Of a stretch of DNA of 64,000 nucleotides, positions 12,466 to 24,854 are shown piece by piece (position 1 is the first letter of the stretch; each line of letters opens with the position of its first letter). The translations under genes and the position numbers were made by a program. The notes under the pieces are model-generated. The model had not been told where the DNA came from. It saw only the letters and a program-made list of their open reading frames with translations, and ran no database searches. This DNA comes from Verpa conica (lineage: Eukaryota; Ascomycota; Pezizomycetes; Pezizales; Morchellaceae), in contig JAUFSD010000008.1 in the NCBI GenBank assembly GCA_033030425.1, positions 310,001 to 374,000 on the forward strand. Reading direction: 5' to 3'.

Positions 12466-14380
12466 ATGAAATTCTTCAGCACAGGTCTCGTTCTAGGTCT
12501 TGTCCTAGTCGGCGCCGAGTCCGTCTTGGCCGCACCAAGCCCAAATCGTGGAAGAGGTCGCAGTCGCCCTTGTAGAGGTAGAGGTTGTAAGGGTGGGAAA
12601 GGTATGTAATACTATCGGTGATATAAATATTTCTATATCACTTGGTTCTAACTAAAATGTGTTGTAGGCAAAGTCTTAACTACATCTCTTCCTGGTGGGC
12701 CTGTTGTTACTACTACCCTTCCAGCTCCAGTAACAACTGATGTTACTGGTGGTGGGGCTATCTCAGATGTGCCGGGGGGCACTGATAGTGGCGATCTACC
12801 AGTTGCTACAGGTACTTCTGGGGGAGATGTTCCAATAGGAACTGATGTTGCTGGTGGCGATGTCCCTGTTGAAACTGGTGTTCCCGTTGGAACTGGCGCT
12901 GGTGGTGGAGATGTACCGGTCGAAACCGGTGTTGCAGGTGGTGATGTTCCTGCAGAAACCGATGCTTCGGGCGACGTTCCTGATGCCACTGGTAGTGCTG
13001 ATGTACCAGTTGAAACTGGTGTTGATGCTGGTAACGGTAATGGCAATGGCAATGGCAATGATGCTGGCAACGGCAATGATGCTGGCAACGGCAATGATGC
13101 TGGCAACGGCAATGATGCTGGTGATGCTGGAAATGATGGAAACAATGGAAATGGTAACGATAATGGTAACAATGGTGGTGATGCTGGCAATGATGGTGAT
13201 GCTGGCAATGGTGATGCTGGAAATGGTGATGCTGGAAATGGTGATGCTGGCAACGGTGATGCTGGTAATGGTGACGCTGATAATGGCGATGCTGGCAATG
13301 GTGATGCTGGCAATGGTGATGCTGGCAATGGTGATGCTGGCAATAACAATGGCAACAACAATGGCGGTGGAAACGATAACGCTGGTGGAAATGGTGGAGC
13401 AGGTAAGTTACCTCTGATATCCCATCCTCCCCCCCGATAAAGTTACCAACTGTGTTCCCAAGGTAATGCCGCCCTCGCTCTCGATCCCGCAAATGTCCAA
13501 GAGAACTCCAGCAAAACCGGCCAAGAGGAAAACGATGATCCAGCTCAGGCAGACTCTCTCACTGACGGTGCTAACTTCATCAATTTCTGCACCGGCAAGA
13601 CCTTAACCAATGGTCTCCAGGTTAAGGGTGGCTCCTGCAACGGTATCCCGATGGGCGATATTCCTTCAACCTCCAACATGGTCTCATCCCTCATCACTTT
13701 CCCGGGTCCTGGCGAAGACATCGCTGCAGATACCGCATTCGACATCAAGGTTAAAGTGCTTAATCTTGTTGCGGGTAGCTTCACCAGTGAGTAACTCGGA
13801 TCTAAGTAGACTACCTCCGTCTCGTAAATACTGACTTCTACTAGACCCGGCCTCAACCTACTACGCTGCTCCCCAGGCCCTTCAGGGTGGTAAAATTGTT
13901 GGACACACTCACGTAACTGTTCAGAAGATTGACTCTCTAACCCCCACATCCCCACCGGACCCGGCCGTCTTCGAATTCTTCAAGGGTATCAACGATGCTG
14001 GTGACGGTAGTGGTAACTTGCAAGCTACTGTTGCAGCTGGTCTCCCAGCTGGGTTTTACCGTGTTTGTACGATGAGTTCATCGTCAAACCATCAGCCAGT
14101 CTTGATGCCGGTTGCGCAGCGTGGTGCACAGGACGATTGTCAGAAATTCTCTGTTGGTCAGGGTGGAAACGGTCAGTCTACGTCTACTTCAACTTCAAGC
14201 CAATCTTCTTCCTCTTTTTCTAGTTCTTCCGAGTCTGCCGAGTCTTCTTCCTCGAGCTCGGTTATAGACGAGTCTGGAATTGTTTCGGCAACGAATCAAA
14301 CCTCCTCTTCTAGCCAGAGCTCGAGCCAAAGCTCGCAGCAAAGCTCTGAGTCTAAGTTCACTACTACTACAGTGAACTAG
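12466..14380 (+). CDS. secreted repeat protein with conserved fungal C-terminal domain
   Basis: The model has four exons (12466-12601, 12668-13402, 13463-13786, 13845-14380), all in phase, giving 576 residues. A signal peptide comes first (MKFFSTGLVLGLVLVGAESVLA), then a basic stretch with two Cys (RSRPCRGRGCKGGK), then a block of about seven GGDVPVETGV-like repeats. A Gly/Asn/Asp/Ala block follows, built largely of GDAGN pentads. The conserved domain is at about residues 310-515, with signatures NFCTGKTLTNG, GGSCNGIPMG, GGKIVGHTHVTVQ, FFKGINDAGDG and HQPVLMPVAQRGAQDDC. A Ser-rich tail closes it. I know this domain from many ascomycete secreted proteins, often misnamed ribosomal protein S17, and its function is unknown to me. 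No GPI signal is visible. A cell-wall or matrix role is inference. Confidence 0.85.
12760..13023 (+). repeat. GGDVPVETGV-type degenerate coding repeats
   Basis: About seven imperfect copies of a 10-12 residue unit with core DVPVETG or DVPxxT, encoded in exon 2 of the secreted protein. Unit length varies and synonymous sites differ, so this block looks older than the adjacent pentad block. Confidence 0.8.
13024..13400 (+). repeat. GDAGN pentapeptide repeat block (15-bp units)
   Basis: GATGCTGGCAATGGT-like 15-bp units are tandemly repeated. The right half contains about eleven GDAGN pentads, including one GDADN variant; the left half has longer DAGNGN units. Adjacent units are nearly identical at the DNA level, so copy number probably varies between strains. 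Confidence 0.9.
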
Positions 14381-16906
14381 GACTAAGAGGCTTTGGCGGG
14401 CGCTCATGTATTTTCCTATTTTGTCCCTATAATCACATTCCCTTTGACTCCCGTTTCCTTCCCCATTATAGACTTTCATATATTCAGTTAATGTGCTCAT
14501 ACCCGCGTTTGTAAATTTCTTAATTTCCTGTCCTTGATGCTTGATTGCTGTCTAATTTGGAACACGATTACTGAGACATGTTTTAAACACAGCTGGAAAC
14601 GCCAACGACCAACAGAACGGTGGACAATGATTTACCTAGATGCCGATTCCACCAATAAAAGACTTACGCGCGAAGTTTAGACGTATATTGTTATTAGTAG
14701 TTCTTATGTAGGGCCTTGTCGAGGTCCCAGTGTCATTTTCTTCCCTTCTTTATCATAGCGGTTAAACTTTCGGGTATATTTGCGAGCAAGACGCATGCGT
14801 CTTTTAGTGAATATTTTCATGTATCTTAATTTATGCTTTTTGAACTTTATCCTTCCAGTTGCGGGTTCGGGTCGAAGAGGGGACAGGAAAATTCGGCATC
14901 ACACAATACTAGAGGTGCAGTTCGCCTTCTAAGATAAGACCCCTCAATAAAAGTACTACAACTACAGTAGTAGGTGATACTGTAACCCACCCTGACGTCA
15001 ACGGTAAGAGCACATGTAAAGCGAATAGGATACACCAGCTGTTTAGAAGGTGCTTATCTGTTGGCCAAGGTGTTTCAACGCCAATAGCACGTGTACCCTT
15101 TAAATTACCTCTTTCTCCTGTAAGCTGCGCATATGCTAAGGTGGGTGATACGAAAATTAGAGGGCACTCCACGAAATCCGATTGACGCTGGTTGACGCCG
15201 GATGCTATGGCACAGCATTCCCCCTTGCTGTGTGACAAATACCCGACTGAACAAGTAGGTGAGGACCGACGGTACGATTGATCTCAACTAAGTGACAAAC
15301 GGATCATTACCAAATGCTTCCTTAAAGAGCTAGTTCTAGCCTTAGCCTTCATGTAGGAGTATTGGCTATTTGATTGATGATTGATAATTTAGTCAAGTGT
15401 CGCAATGATTCATCTTCTTCCCCTCACAACCGTATTCAACTGCACAGTTCCCGGCTACGTGCCCAGATAGAATCCTCAACGGGTCCATGACGTCGGCTAG
15501 CTGCCCTACGCCAATGCACACCCGAATGTTTCCCGGGACGTAAACAAGCTTCAGTCAAGGGGTTGCTTAGAAATACCCGCAACGACTTACCCTACCAAGG
15601 CAGTTAATCCCACAGATGAGTCTTTCGAATTTCGCTCCCAGACTCGGCCATAGGCATTTAGAGGTCTCTCCGAAGAATGAAGATATAAAGATATGTTATA
15701 CCATGATTAAGCACCGGTATTCACTCGGCCGAGCTGATTATTTTTTCTATTTCTTTTCGTTGCACAGGTATATAGGTACGCGCACCCATAGTGCCAATAC
15801 ATAGAAAAGGAGGACACCAATCTTACAAATCAGGATGGTGCATATGAGTATCCCCTAGTCGAGTTCCGATGGATCGGTATGCAGGGTTAATGAATGAAGC
15901 AAACAAATCGATAGATAGAGTAGAAACTATGTAGTAAAGAGTTGGTTTGGTACTCGCGAATCAAAGCTAATTTATGCAATGGCAAGGCTGGACGGCTGCT
16001 CTAAGGGAAAGTAGAACCGTCACAGCGAAATTTATGTCTGCACGGCCCGCCTGCACGCCGCCGCCGCCGCCGCGACACAGATTTATACCAGTACTATGAG
16101 TCCGTTCCTTTCCTTTCCGTGATATTTCATGAAATGTTTACTGGTTTGCGTATATGAAGAATACTCATGAGAGAATGTACCTCCTCAGTTCAGATATTAC
16201 ATAGAATAAGCTCTCTTCCGTGTTTTCCCCGCAGTAAAGTGCCTCGCATCTAGAAAATTAAGGAAACAGCCCAATACCTTGTCATAATATTGCATCATCT
16301 TGCCATCCCCGTAGATCTCGCGTATAGGAGTTCAATCTCCTCCTCCAAAGGCTTGAGGGGCTAGATCTACCCACGCATTGGCGAAGGGCATATTTTATCG
16401 ATAGCTATCTGTAAACTTGCACCTGCGTCAAATCAGGATATCCCTTAATAAAGCCCGAGCCCCAAAGCCCGTAGCGGATTTTAGTGATCCTACCGTATCT
16501 CCACCCACCCACACACACACTCCAGGGCAACTTGCCGGTTAACCGGTGGAATTGGCCTCCCGGCAGAATTGTTGTGGGGTCCCTTGTCAAACCGAGCACT
16601 TGCACACGGCTCTTGGCGCGCGTGGGAATAAGCATACGAACAATAATGAAAATTGAGCTTAGTACGCGAGGCGTGCGAAAAGAGTCATGAAGCCCTGTCT
16701 GGACAATTTACTGGTAGGCAAGGTAATCAATATATATCCTCCTGGTAAAAAAAAAGTTTGATACTTTATAAAGGACCCGCCACTACTTTTTGTCTCTTCC
16801 CTACAAGTATCTACTACATCTTCAAGCACAATCGTTTACGCACTGTCAATCAAACTAAGAGGCAAACAAGCGTTTCTAGTCACATCTTGGCAAACAGCAA
16901 TTAACA
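14381..16906. other. intergenic region
   Basis: I found no gene. It includes the 3' UTR of the secreted-protein gene, AT-rich DNA, a short GCC trinucleotide run near 16056-16073 and the promoter of the transporter gene. ORFs at 14847-15287 on the minus strand resemble nothing I know. Confidence 0.55.
16767..16773 (+). promoter_or_regulatory. TATA box of the MFS transporter gene
   Basis: TATAAAG lies about 134 bp before the start codon and after an A-rich tract, followed by a CT-rich leader. Position and sequence fit a core promoter. Confidence 0.55.
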
Positions 16907-18492
16907 ATGGGAGTGCCCGAATTTACCCCCTCAAGCTCAGTGCCGACACTATCGAACCCCCCCGTAAAGGAGGACTCTGTTACAGCCTCGAGCATTTCAT
17001 CTGACGAACCCACCGTCTTGCAAGAACAAGCAGCTCGACAGGACCTGGAAAAGCTTGAAACACACCATACAGAAGTCTCAATTCATCATCCTTCACGTTT
17101 TCCTGATGGAGGTGCGAAAGCTTGGTTGGTGGTTCTAGGGGGTTTTAGCTGTCTGTTTTGCAGTTTTGGGTGGATTAACTGTAATTTTCCTCTACCAGTG
17201 GTGTCCTCGTTTTGAGGAGTGTGCTTTAGGAATATCTTATTAACTGGCTCGAATTCGAATATAGGCATAGGAATATTCCAGGGCTATTATACAACACATC
17301 AATTGAAGGATTATACACCTTCCCAGGTATCATGGATTTCATCGCTGGAAACTTTCTGTATGCTCTTCCTCCCCCTATCCCCCGAGCACTTAATATCCTA
17401 TTCATCTATCAAATGAAAGCATTGCTACCTGAGAAGCATCACCCCAACTAACATAACCTAGGTATGTTCTTTTTCGGTCCCATAGTCGGTAAATACTACG
17501 ATGCCTACGGCTCCCGGTATATCCTCGCACTTGGCACCTTCCTCCATGTATTCGGCCTTATGATGACCAGCATCTCAACCAAGTATTGGCATTACATCAT
17601 CTGCCAGGGCGTTGTATCAGCTACCGGCGCGAGTTTAATCTTTTACCCTGCACTCGGAGATGTCACTACTTGGTTCTTTAAGAAGAGGGCTTTTGCCTTG
17701 GGGATTATGGCTTCCGGGAGTTCTCTCGGAGGTGTTATTATGCCGATTATGATTGAGAGACTTATTCCCCGGGTTGGATATGGTTGGGCCATGAGAATCA
17801 CCGCATTCTTGATTCTCGGACTTATGATCATTGCGAATCTCACTCTAAGGTCGAGGCTTCCACCAAAAGGATGGACTCCTTTCCGCCTCGTTGATTTTAC
17901 TCGCCACTTCCTCGAGCCTGGCTTCAGTCTCACCGTATTGGCTGCTTTCTTCTTCTTCTTCGGCATGTTCCTCCCATTCAACTACATTGTCGTCTCTGCC
18001 AAGACAAACGGGATGTCCTCCACCCTCGCAAACTATCTCGTCTCTATGCTCAATGCGGCTTCGATCTTTGGGCGTATCCTCCCTGGTTGGATCGGCGATA
18101 AAGTTGGCCGCTATAACACTATGATAACTATCACTTACTGCTCTGGAATCCTTGTATTCGCGCTTTGGATGACAACCACCGGAAACGCCCCAACAATAGT
18201 ATTTGCTATATTATACGGGTTCACTACAGGTGCATTCGTCAGTCTTGCCCCTGCCTGTCTTGCCCAGATCAGTGAGATCCGTGAGATCGGTGTAAGGAAC
18301 GGAGCATTGTTTGCTGTGGTGTCTTTAGCAGCACTGACAGGAGTACCAATTGGTGGTGCGTTAGTAACGAAGTATGATGGGGGTTTCCAAGGACTTCAAA
18401 TATTTGCGGGAACAATGTTACTTTGTGGTGCATCTTTGTTTGTAGTGGCGAGAGGAACAATTGCGGGGTGGGGCGTGAAGAAGATCGTATAA
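16907..18492 (+). CDS. MFS monocarboxylate (MCT)-type transporter
   Basis: The model has three exons (16907-17180, 17265-17357, 17462-18492), with introns of 84 and 104 nt, giving 465 residues. A variable N-terminal tail of about 65 residues precedes the [16 protein letters not shown] motif that opens MCT-like transporters. The joined sequence then reads [56 protein letters not shown] and [15 protein letters not shown], the last being the loop motif between helices 8 and 9. About twelve membrane segments are expected. Family role: proton-linked uptake or export of small organic acids or related solutes across a membrane. The substrate cannot be read from sequence. It is alone, with no biosynthetic cluster around it. 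Confidence 0.88.
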
Positions 18493-20308
18493 CGGTTTGA
18501 TGAGTCGAGATTCGATTCATAGTACTGTTTTTTTTCCCCTTCACAATACTTTCTTCTTTATTGTCTATTTTTTTTTGGCAAGGAGTTTTTATCTATTTAA
18601 ATGTACAATTAACTCATTTAGCCTTACGTTGGTATGGTATGGTATCGCATAGATCTACTTGGCATAGTAGGGGGGCGGTTTCTTTCCTAGCTTACTTTTA
18701 ACGTATTATTAGTTTTTCCTTTTTCTGCTCATGTCAAAATAGGTTTTTCTTTTTCTTCTGGGTATACGTATAGATAATGAATATTTTTATATGTGCTATG
18801 ACGTTGCGAGACCCAAATAGGATCCCACCTTAATAAAATCACTACCCGTAAATGGCTGACATTTTCCGAACGGGCTGATATTGCATACCATATAAAATCA
18901 TAGACTTAGCACATTTTTGTATGGTATGCAATAGCAGTCCATTCTACAAACGTCAGCACTTTACGAGTACAGTAAATGATGTATGATGTGCAGCAAGCTG
19001 CAAGTATGAGACTATTAAGGGGTTACTTAAACAAGTTACACACTCTTTTCCCCTTCCCGTTAGCCAATAAGTAGCGAGTGGCTATAGGGCTAGATGATAT
19101 ATTTTCTCCAACCTTGAACACACGGCACTTATCATAGGCGTGATACGTCTTTGATCCCAACAGTATATGTAGTTGACGATAATGCATTAAATGCATACAA
19201 TGTCCTCAAGAGAGCTCTTGCCGCTATCTATGCTTTCCGCTAATATAAGTATCAGTAGAGTTAAGTTTTTAAAGACAGGTGTTCGATGAAAAGAGAAGCG
19301 AGAATTAGAGAACTTTGTAGAGCTATATATGTGGAGGGTGGTGTAACCGCGGTGATATATATCTAGCGAACATAATATAGTAAGATAAAAACCAAGTTTT
19401 GCCCTTACATATGTTACTTCATCTCAACATCTATGTCTGAGATATCATTACTCGTACACAATTACTCATATCTCGGGAACCCAAAGATACTTAAAGACCA
19501 CATTACTGATATCTTTCAAAGCCAATGGTAATTAGGTAAGTAGCATTCTCTAAATCCAGAGGTTTAGGCACAAGTTAGTCATAAAACTCTACAGTCACGA
19601 CTGACCGCGTGGGCAGACCCCAGCAGGAAAAGTGTGCGAAGCAGCTTATATCCAATGAGGCTCGGAGCGTTGTCTCAACAAGCTGCAAAGTGTTGGGGAA
19701 AGTGATTTGGATTGGTCAAAAGGACTGCCTCGTGCCCGCGATCGGAAGTAATTGGTCTCCAAGTTGTTGGCATCTCTTATCGCATTCACTGAACGGCTAG
19801 GTTGCAGCCACGCACGGCACCTGCTGGACCCTGGTAACCGGGGGGTACGCCACTAGATTGACGTCGGTGCTGTTGAGGGTTGAATAAAAAATAACAGGCC
19901 TGTCTGCTGCAAGCGTCCACACGATTGATCATTTGGAAGCTTCTTCGGCTACCCTGCCCCTCACGGACTCAAGCTTTGATAACTTCCCAAGGCTTGCCCC
20001 CGCAGAGCTATATCTATCGTGAGGTCAGTAATTAACCCCTCTGTATCCTCTGCTCTTATAGCCTGCTTGCCTCCTTGTCGTTGGCTCGTCTTACTGGAGC
20101 ACGTCTTTGTTACGCGAGATAAACGAGGAGCCTCAACCTCAACCTCACCACTTCACTTCACCAGAAGCTTGTCTTTAGAGAACCCTCCAGCGTTTATCCT
20201 TGCTAACATCTTGGACGAAACCCTACACTATCTAGATACCTATCTATCACCTACATACCTACATAAACATTCCACAGAGCTCCACTCGGAGCAGAAAACG
20301 ATCGTTTT
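18493..20308. other. intergenic region before VAC14
   Basis: I see no gene. It is AT-rich up to about 19600; the last 300 bp is the VAC14 promoter and leader. Confidence 0.55.
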
Positions 20309-23300
20309 ATGGATAACTCAATCCAACGCAGTCTCAACGACAAGCTCTATGACCGTAGGAAGCTTGGTGCCCTCGAGTGAGTCACAACCTTATCAAAGTT
20401 TCTGGTATACAGAAACCTTACAGCTGACTTTGGCCCTACCGTGTTTTCTTTTCTGCGGTCGTTGGCGTCTTTCTTCATAAAGACTAGAGAAGGTAGTTCG
20501 GGAGTGCGTAGCACACGAGAACCACGATAAGATCCGTTTGATCATCGATCAGCTCTGCCATGAGTTCGCGTATGCTGTACATCAACCGCATGCCCGGAAT
20601 GGTGGGTTGATAGGACTTGCGGCAGCGAGCATTGCGTTGGGTCCTGTGAGTTATTGTTTTGAGAGTTGATTAGGGTGGGACTTAAGGAGGGGTTTGAGTG
20701 ATAGAGCTAATAACTTCATAGGAGGTTGCGAGATATCTAGAGGAGATTGTTCCTCCAGTCCTGGCTTGTTTTGCGGATCAAGATGCGAGGGTTCGATACT
20801 ACGCATGTGAGAGCATGTACAACATCGCAAAAGTTGCAAAAGGCGAAATTCTCCCATTCTTCAATGATGTATTCGACGCTTTATCTAAAGTCAGTATCTC
20901 CAAGTCTCTTTTAAGCTCAGCCTTTTTTCAAAATTAATTTACTAAACTGTTTGACACTCGCCCAGCTAGCAGCCGATTCCGAACTCTCCGTCAAAAACGG
21001 TGCCGAGCTCTTAGACCGCCTTGTAAAAGATATAGTAGCAGAGTCTGCAGCCACCTATATCTCTGTTTTACAGTCCCCAGAACAGAGCATAACTGATAAC
21101 CAGTCCGACTCAAACTCTCCTACCTACGCATCGGATGCAGCATTCCCAACAGCGTTTTCACTCCCGCGATTTATACCACTCCTAACGGAACGAATACACG
21201 TTATAAACCCCTTCACCCGAATATTTTTAGTATCATGGATAACCCTCCTCGACTCAATCCCAGACCTAGAGCTTGTGACCTACCTTCCAACCTTCCTCGG
21301 TGGGCTCTTTAAGTTTCTCTCTGACCCCAACCAAGACGTCCATGTAGCCACTCAACAAGCCCTTGAAGGATTTCTTGCAGAGATCAAACGTATCGCCCAG
21401 GTGAAACGTGGAATCGAGGAATCACGCAAATCACGGACCAGGGAGCGTACTCGTAGTGAGGATGGGTCTGCCGATAATAATACCGAGGAGGGCATGCGTC
21501 TATTATCCGAGAAACTCTCGCTCTCTGATGCAGGCGGGGATACTATAATCCCTGGTGAAGAGAAAAACGCGGATGGATCATGGATCCCAGGCCAGGATGT
21601 GGTTGTCGCATATCAAAAGATTCTTGAGATTTTTATTCCGTTCTTAGACTCGTCAGGCAAGTTACCTCCTTTTATACTTTTAATGAGGGATATTTCAGGG
21701 TTCGGAAGCTTACTTGTTAAAATAGAAGAGGAGATACAACTTACTGCCCTGCGGTGGGTTGACAATTTTTTTGAGATATGCCCAGAAGACATGCTCCCGT
21801 TTGTACCCAGATTGCTGTCACATGTGTTACCTGCTATTGCCCATGAAGTTGAAGTGGTTCGGAAGGCTGCGGTAAAAGTCAACAACTCGCTGCTAGACTT
21901 GATAGTCTCATTGAGTGAGGATAGTGTGTCACCGCCTATGTCGAGGCAGCCAACGAGAGAGAGCACTGGTGAGGGTAGAGCTATAGCTATGGGTGAGAGA
22001 GGTGATAGGGAGCGTGCGAGTGATAGACGTGATTCGCAGGCCCGGCAGTCTCTACCAAAGGAGTCAGATTCTGTGGGTAGACGAACACCATCATCAATAC
22101 CTCCAGCGCCTCCAACACCAATACCGCCGCCATCCCCGACACCGCCAAAACAAGCAGATCTAGACTATTCAGCAACCGTTAACGCATTGACTTTGCAGTT
22201 CTTAAATGAACATGAGCAGACGAGAGTAGTGGCGTTGGACTGGCTACTGGTATTACACAAGAGAGCACCTCGCAAAGTTAGTTCCTTTTAAAGTACTTCA
22301 TATTCTATTATAAAAATGCTAATACCTGTCAGATGCTTGCAATTAACGATGGTACCTTCCCAGCGCTCCTCAAAACTCTCAGCGACCCTTCTGAACAGGT
22401 CGTAACGCGTGACCTCCAACTCCTCTCACAGATTTCTCATAATAGCGAAGATGATTACTTCACCTCATTTATGGTTAACCTACTTTCTCTATTTTCCACG
22501 GACCGTAGGCTCCTCGAAACTCGAGGAAACCTGATTATTAGACATCTGTGTGTCAATCTTAATCCTGAGAGGATATATCGCACACTCGCCGATATCCTAG
22601 AGAAAGACGAGGATGTTGAGTTCGCAAGTATTATGGTGCAAAACTTGAATAATAATTTAATGACGGCACCGGAACTGGCAGGACTGAGGAAGAGACTAAG
22701 AAGCTTGGATACTAAGGACGGGCAAACCTTCTTTGTGAGCTTATTTAGGAGTTGGTGTCACAACGCCGTGGCAACATTTTCCCTATGTCTACTAGCACAG
22801 GCGTATGAACAGGCATCGAACCTATTGCAGATATTGTAAACCTCCCCACATGTTTTCGATATTTCTTATAACAGAAACGAGTGCTAACCCATGATGCAAT
22901 ATAGCGCCGAACTCGAAATTACGGTCAACCTCTTAATCCAGGTTGATAAGCTAGTCCAACTTCTCGAGTCACCCGTGTTCACATATCTCCGTCTTCAGTT
23001 GCTAGAACCAGAGAAGCATCCGTACCTTTACAAATGTTTATACGGGCTATTGATGCTTCTACCACAATCATCAGCTTTCGCCGCACTTAAAAACCGGTTG
23101 AATAGTGTCAGCGCGATTGGTTATCTACATGTTGCACCTAGAGCGTATGGCGTTCCTCTTTTAATCCTCCTTTAACTTTGCGGGTATATGCCGTGAAATA
23201 GTCAAGCTAAACTCTTACCTCATAGGACAACTAATACAACAACCTATGAACGTCCCACCCGCCTCAAAGGTAAAGCCGACGAAATCAAATGGATTGAGCT

Positions 23301-23556
23301 CCTTGAAAAATTCAAGGCGGTTCAGGAACGAGCCCGAAATCAACAAATACAATATCATATACGTACATCCACCACACAAAACAGTATGGCCGGTACGGGC
23401 GCAACGTCAGCTATACTCTCGCCGACTAGAACGTCAACGCCAGCAGGTTCAACAACTAATGCTGCGGGCGCTAATGCCACAAAGCCAGCCCCGGCGAGGG
23501 GAGGGCTAGGGATTGGCGGGAGGCTAGCAGCGGGCAGGAGGGGAGTTAGAAAGTAA
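20309..23556 (+). CDS. VAC14: Vac14, HEAT-repeat scaffold of the PI(3,5)P2 kinase complex
   Basis: The model has seven exons (20309-20376, 20483-20645, 20722-20889, 20966-22276, 22333-22835, 22905-23144, 23226-23556), giving 927 residues, in the usual range. It starts [18 protein letters not shown]. Recognisable blocks are [82 protein letters not shown] (here with IN), and the C-terminal [19 protein letters not shown] and [15 protein letters not shown]. Family role: Vac14 binds Fab1 and Fig4 at the vacuolar/endosomal membrane and controls PI(3,5)P2 levels and vacuole shape. Insertions after the [13 protein letters not shown] segment and around 21930-22140 are low-complexity, charged or proline-rich, probably disordered. 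Donors GTCAGT (20890) and GTATGG (23145) are slightly off consensus but phase-exact. Confidence 0.93.
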
Positions 23557-24494
23557 GGCCCAATAGCCTTTTAGAGTTGATGACTGCGTTTGTGCAAGAA
23601 GCCAGTTTCTATTTATTTATCAGCCAGCATTTTCGCGTGTAGTATTGCTTTACTGGCCCGTTTTCTTATCTTCTTTTGACAGGCGTTTGGTGTAAGACTG
23701 GAGCTACTGAGTGAGATGTTTATGTTTAATCCTTTGGGGGTTGAGTTCAATTTTTCGTATTTTTTTTTATTTTTGCTTCTTGAGTATTCTGGCATAGCAG
23801 CAAGACAATCCATGGATGAGGAATAAGAAGAATATCAGACACAGAAAGATTACAATGTGTAATGTGAACAATCCAGGCAATTTTGTCTAAACCCGCGCAG
23901 CACATAATTTTGTTACCACCATGTGAAACAAAACTAGATCCAAAGATCTGCCCCCCCAAGAATCAAACCAATAGTCCACACGCCTACCGTACAACGCGCC
24001 AACGTCCTGAGAGAAAAATATTCGGCCTGATGATCCGAGTTCCCAAGCGTCCGAAAGGGTATAAAATAAAAAGGAAATATAAAGCGAAAGATATTCTACA
24101 GATTGAAGAGGAAAATGGTATCAAATCCAGGGAACCCTCCCTCCCACCAGCCAACCAAACAAACCAAAACCAAAAAAAGTACAGTAAAAGAAAAACTGAG
24201 GGAAATTTTCCATAAAAGAGCGTAAGAATCGAAAGTCAAAGTAGACCGGATATAGCCGCTCTTAGTGGTTGAAAAGTCGGTAGGGTAAGATTTGTTGTAA
24301 TGAGTTGTAGCTTCATGTTTCGGCCGGCCGCTATCCCCACAGGGGGAAACTATTTCCTAAATTTCTTCCTCTATATCCTCCATGGCCACTCAGGTGTCGT
24401 GTGAATAGTCGTCATTGAACCCGCCCGCCCTCCATCACCTCAGTCTAAGAGTTATTTTTCTTGCCGTGCTGTGGTGGTGGTTGTTGCAAGTTGA
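23557..24494. other. convergent 3' region between VAC14 and a small gene
   Basis: The two genes face each other here, so this is mostly 3' UTR and terminator sequence. Short ORFs are present but none is convincing. Confidence 0.6.
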
Positions 24495-24854
24495 TTAGCT
24501 GTTATTGGAACCTCGTCGACTGCTAGAGCCAGTATCAGAGGTACGGAAGCTGCCTTTTTGAGGACTTGCTGGCTGGTATGAGTTATAGACGTATTCACCA
24601 CTATAGTTTACGTTAGTATTATTAAATTTGAGGGTTATTGGAAGAGGATTAAAGTGGAAGGAGTGGACATACTCGACGTATTTAGCGTCAGAGATGAAGG
24701 TAGTTCTTCTTTTCCTCTTGGTGTACCGCTGTTCTAATTTGTATAATTCATATTCTAGAAAGAATGATTGGTTAGCTACTTAAGATCAAGAAGCAAACAC
24801 GTGGGAACATTTAAGGGCTCACTCACTTGCGTGCAGCTTATCGAAGAACCCCAT
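24495..24854 (-). CDS. small conserved fungal protein (71 aa), three exons
   Basis: Exons are 24854-24827, 24754-24673 and 24600-24495, with two 72-nt introns (GTGAGT...TTCTAG and GTATGT...TATAG, the latter with ACTAAC). The protein starts MGFFDKLHAKYELYKLEQRY, continues TKRKRRTTFISDAKYVDGEY, and ends in a Ser-rich tail (SSSRRGSNNS). I recall the YELYKLEQRYTKRK and RTTFISDAxYVDGEYVY motifs as conserved across Pezizomycotina in uncharacterised proteins of this size. It has no signal peptide or membrane segment; the middle is strongly basic. Function unknown. Each exon is too short to stand out as an ORF. The GC-rich DNA upstream is its likely promoter. Confidence 0.8.

Noticed and set aside
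16318..16340. GGAGTTCAATCTCC resembling a tRNA T-arm
   Set aside because: The loop is one base short when the stem is paired, and no D-arm or anticodon arm lies upstream.
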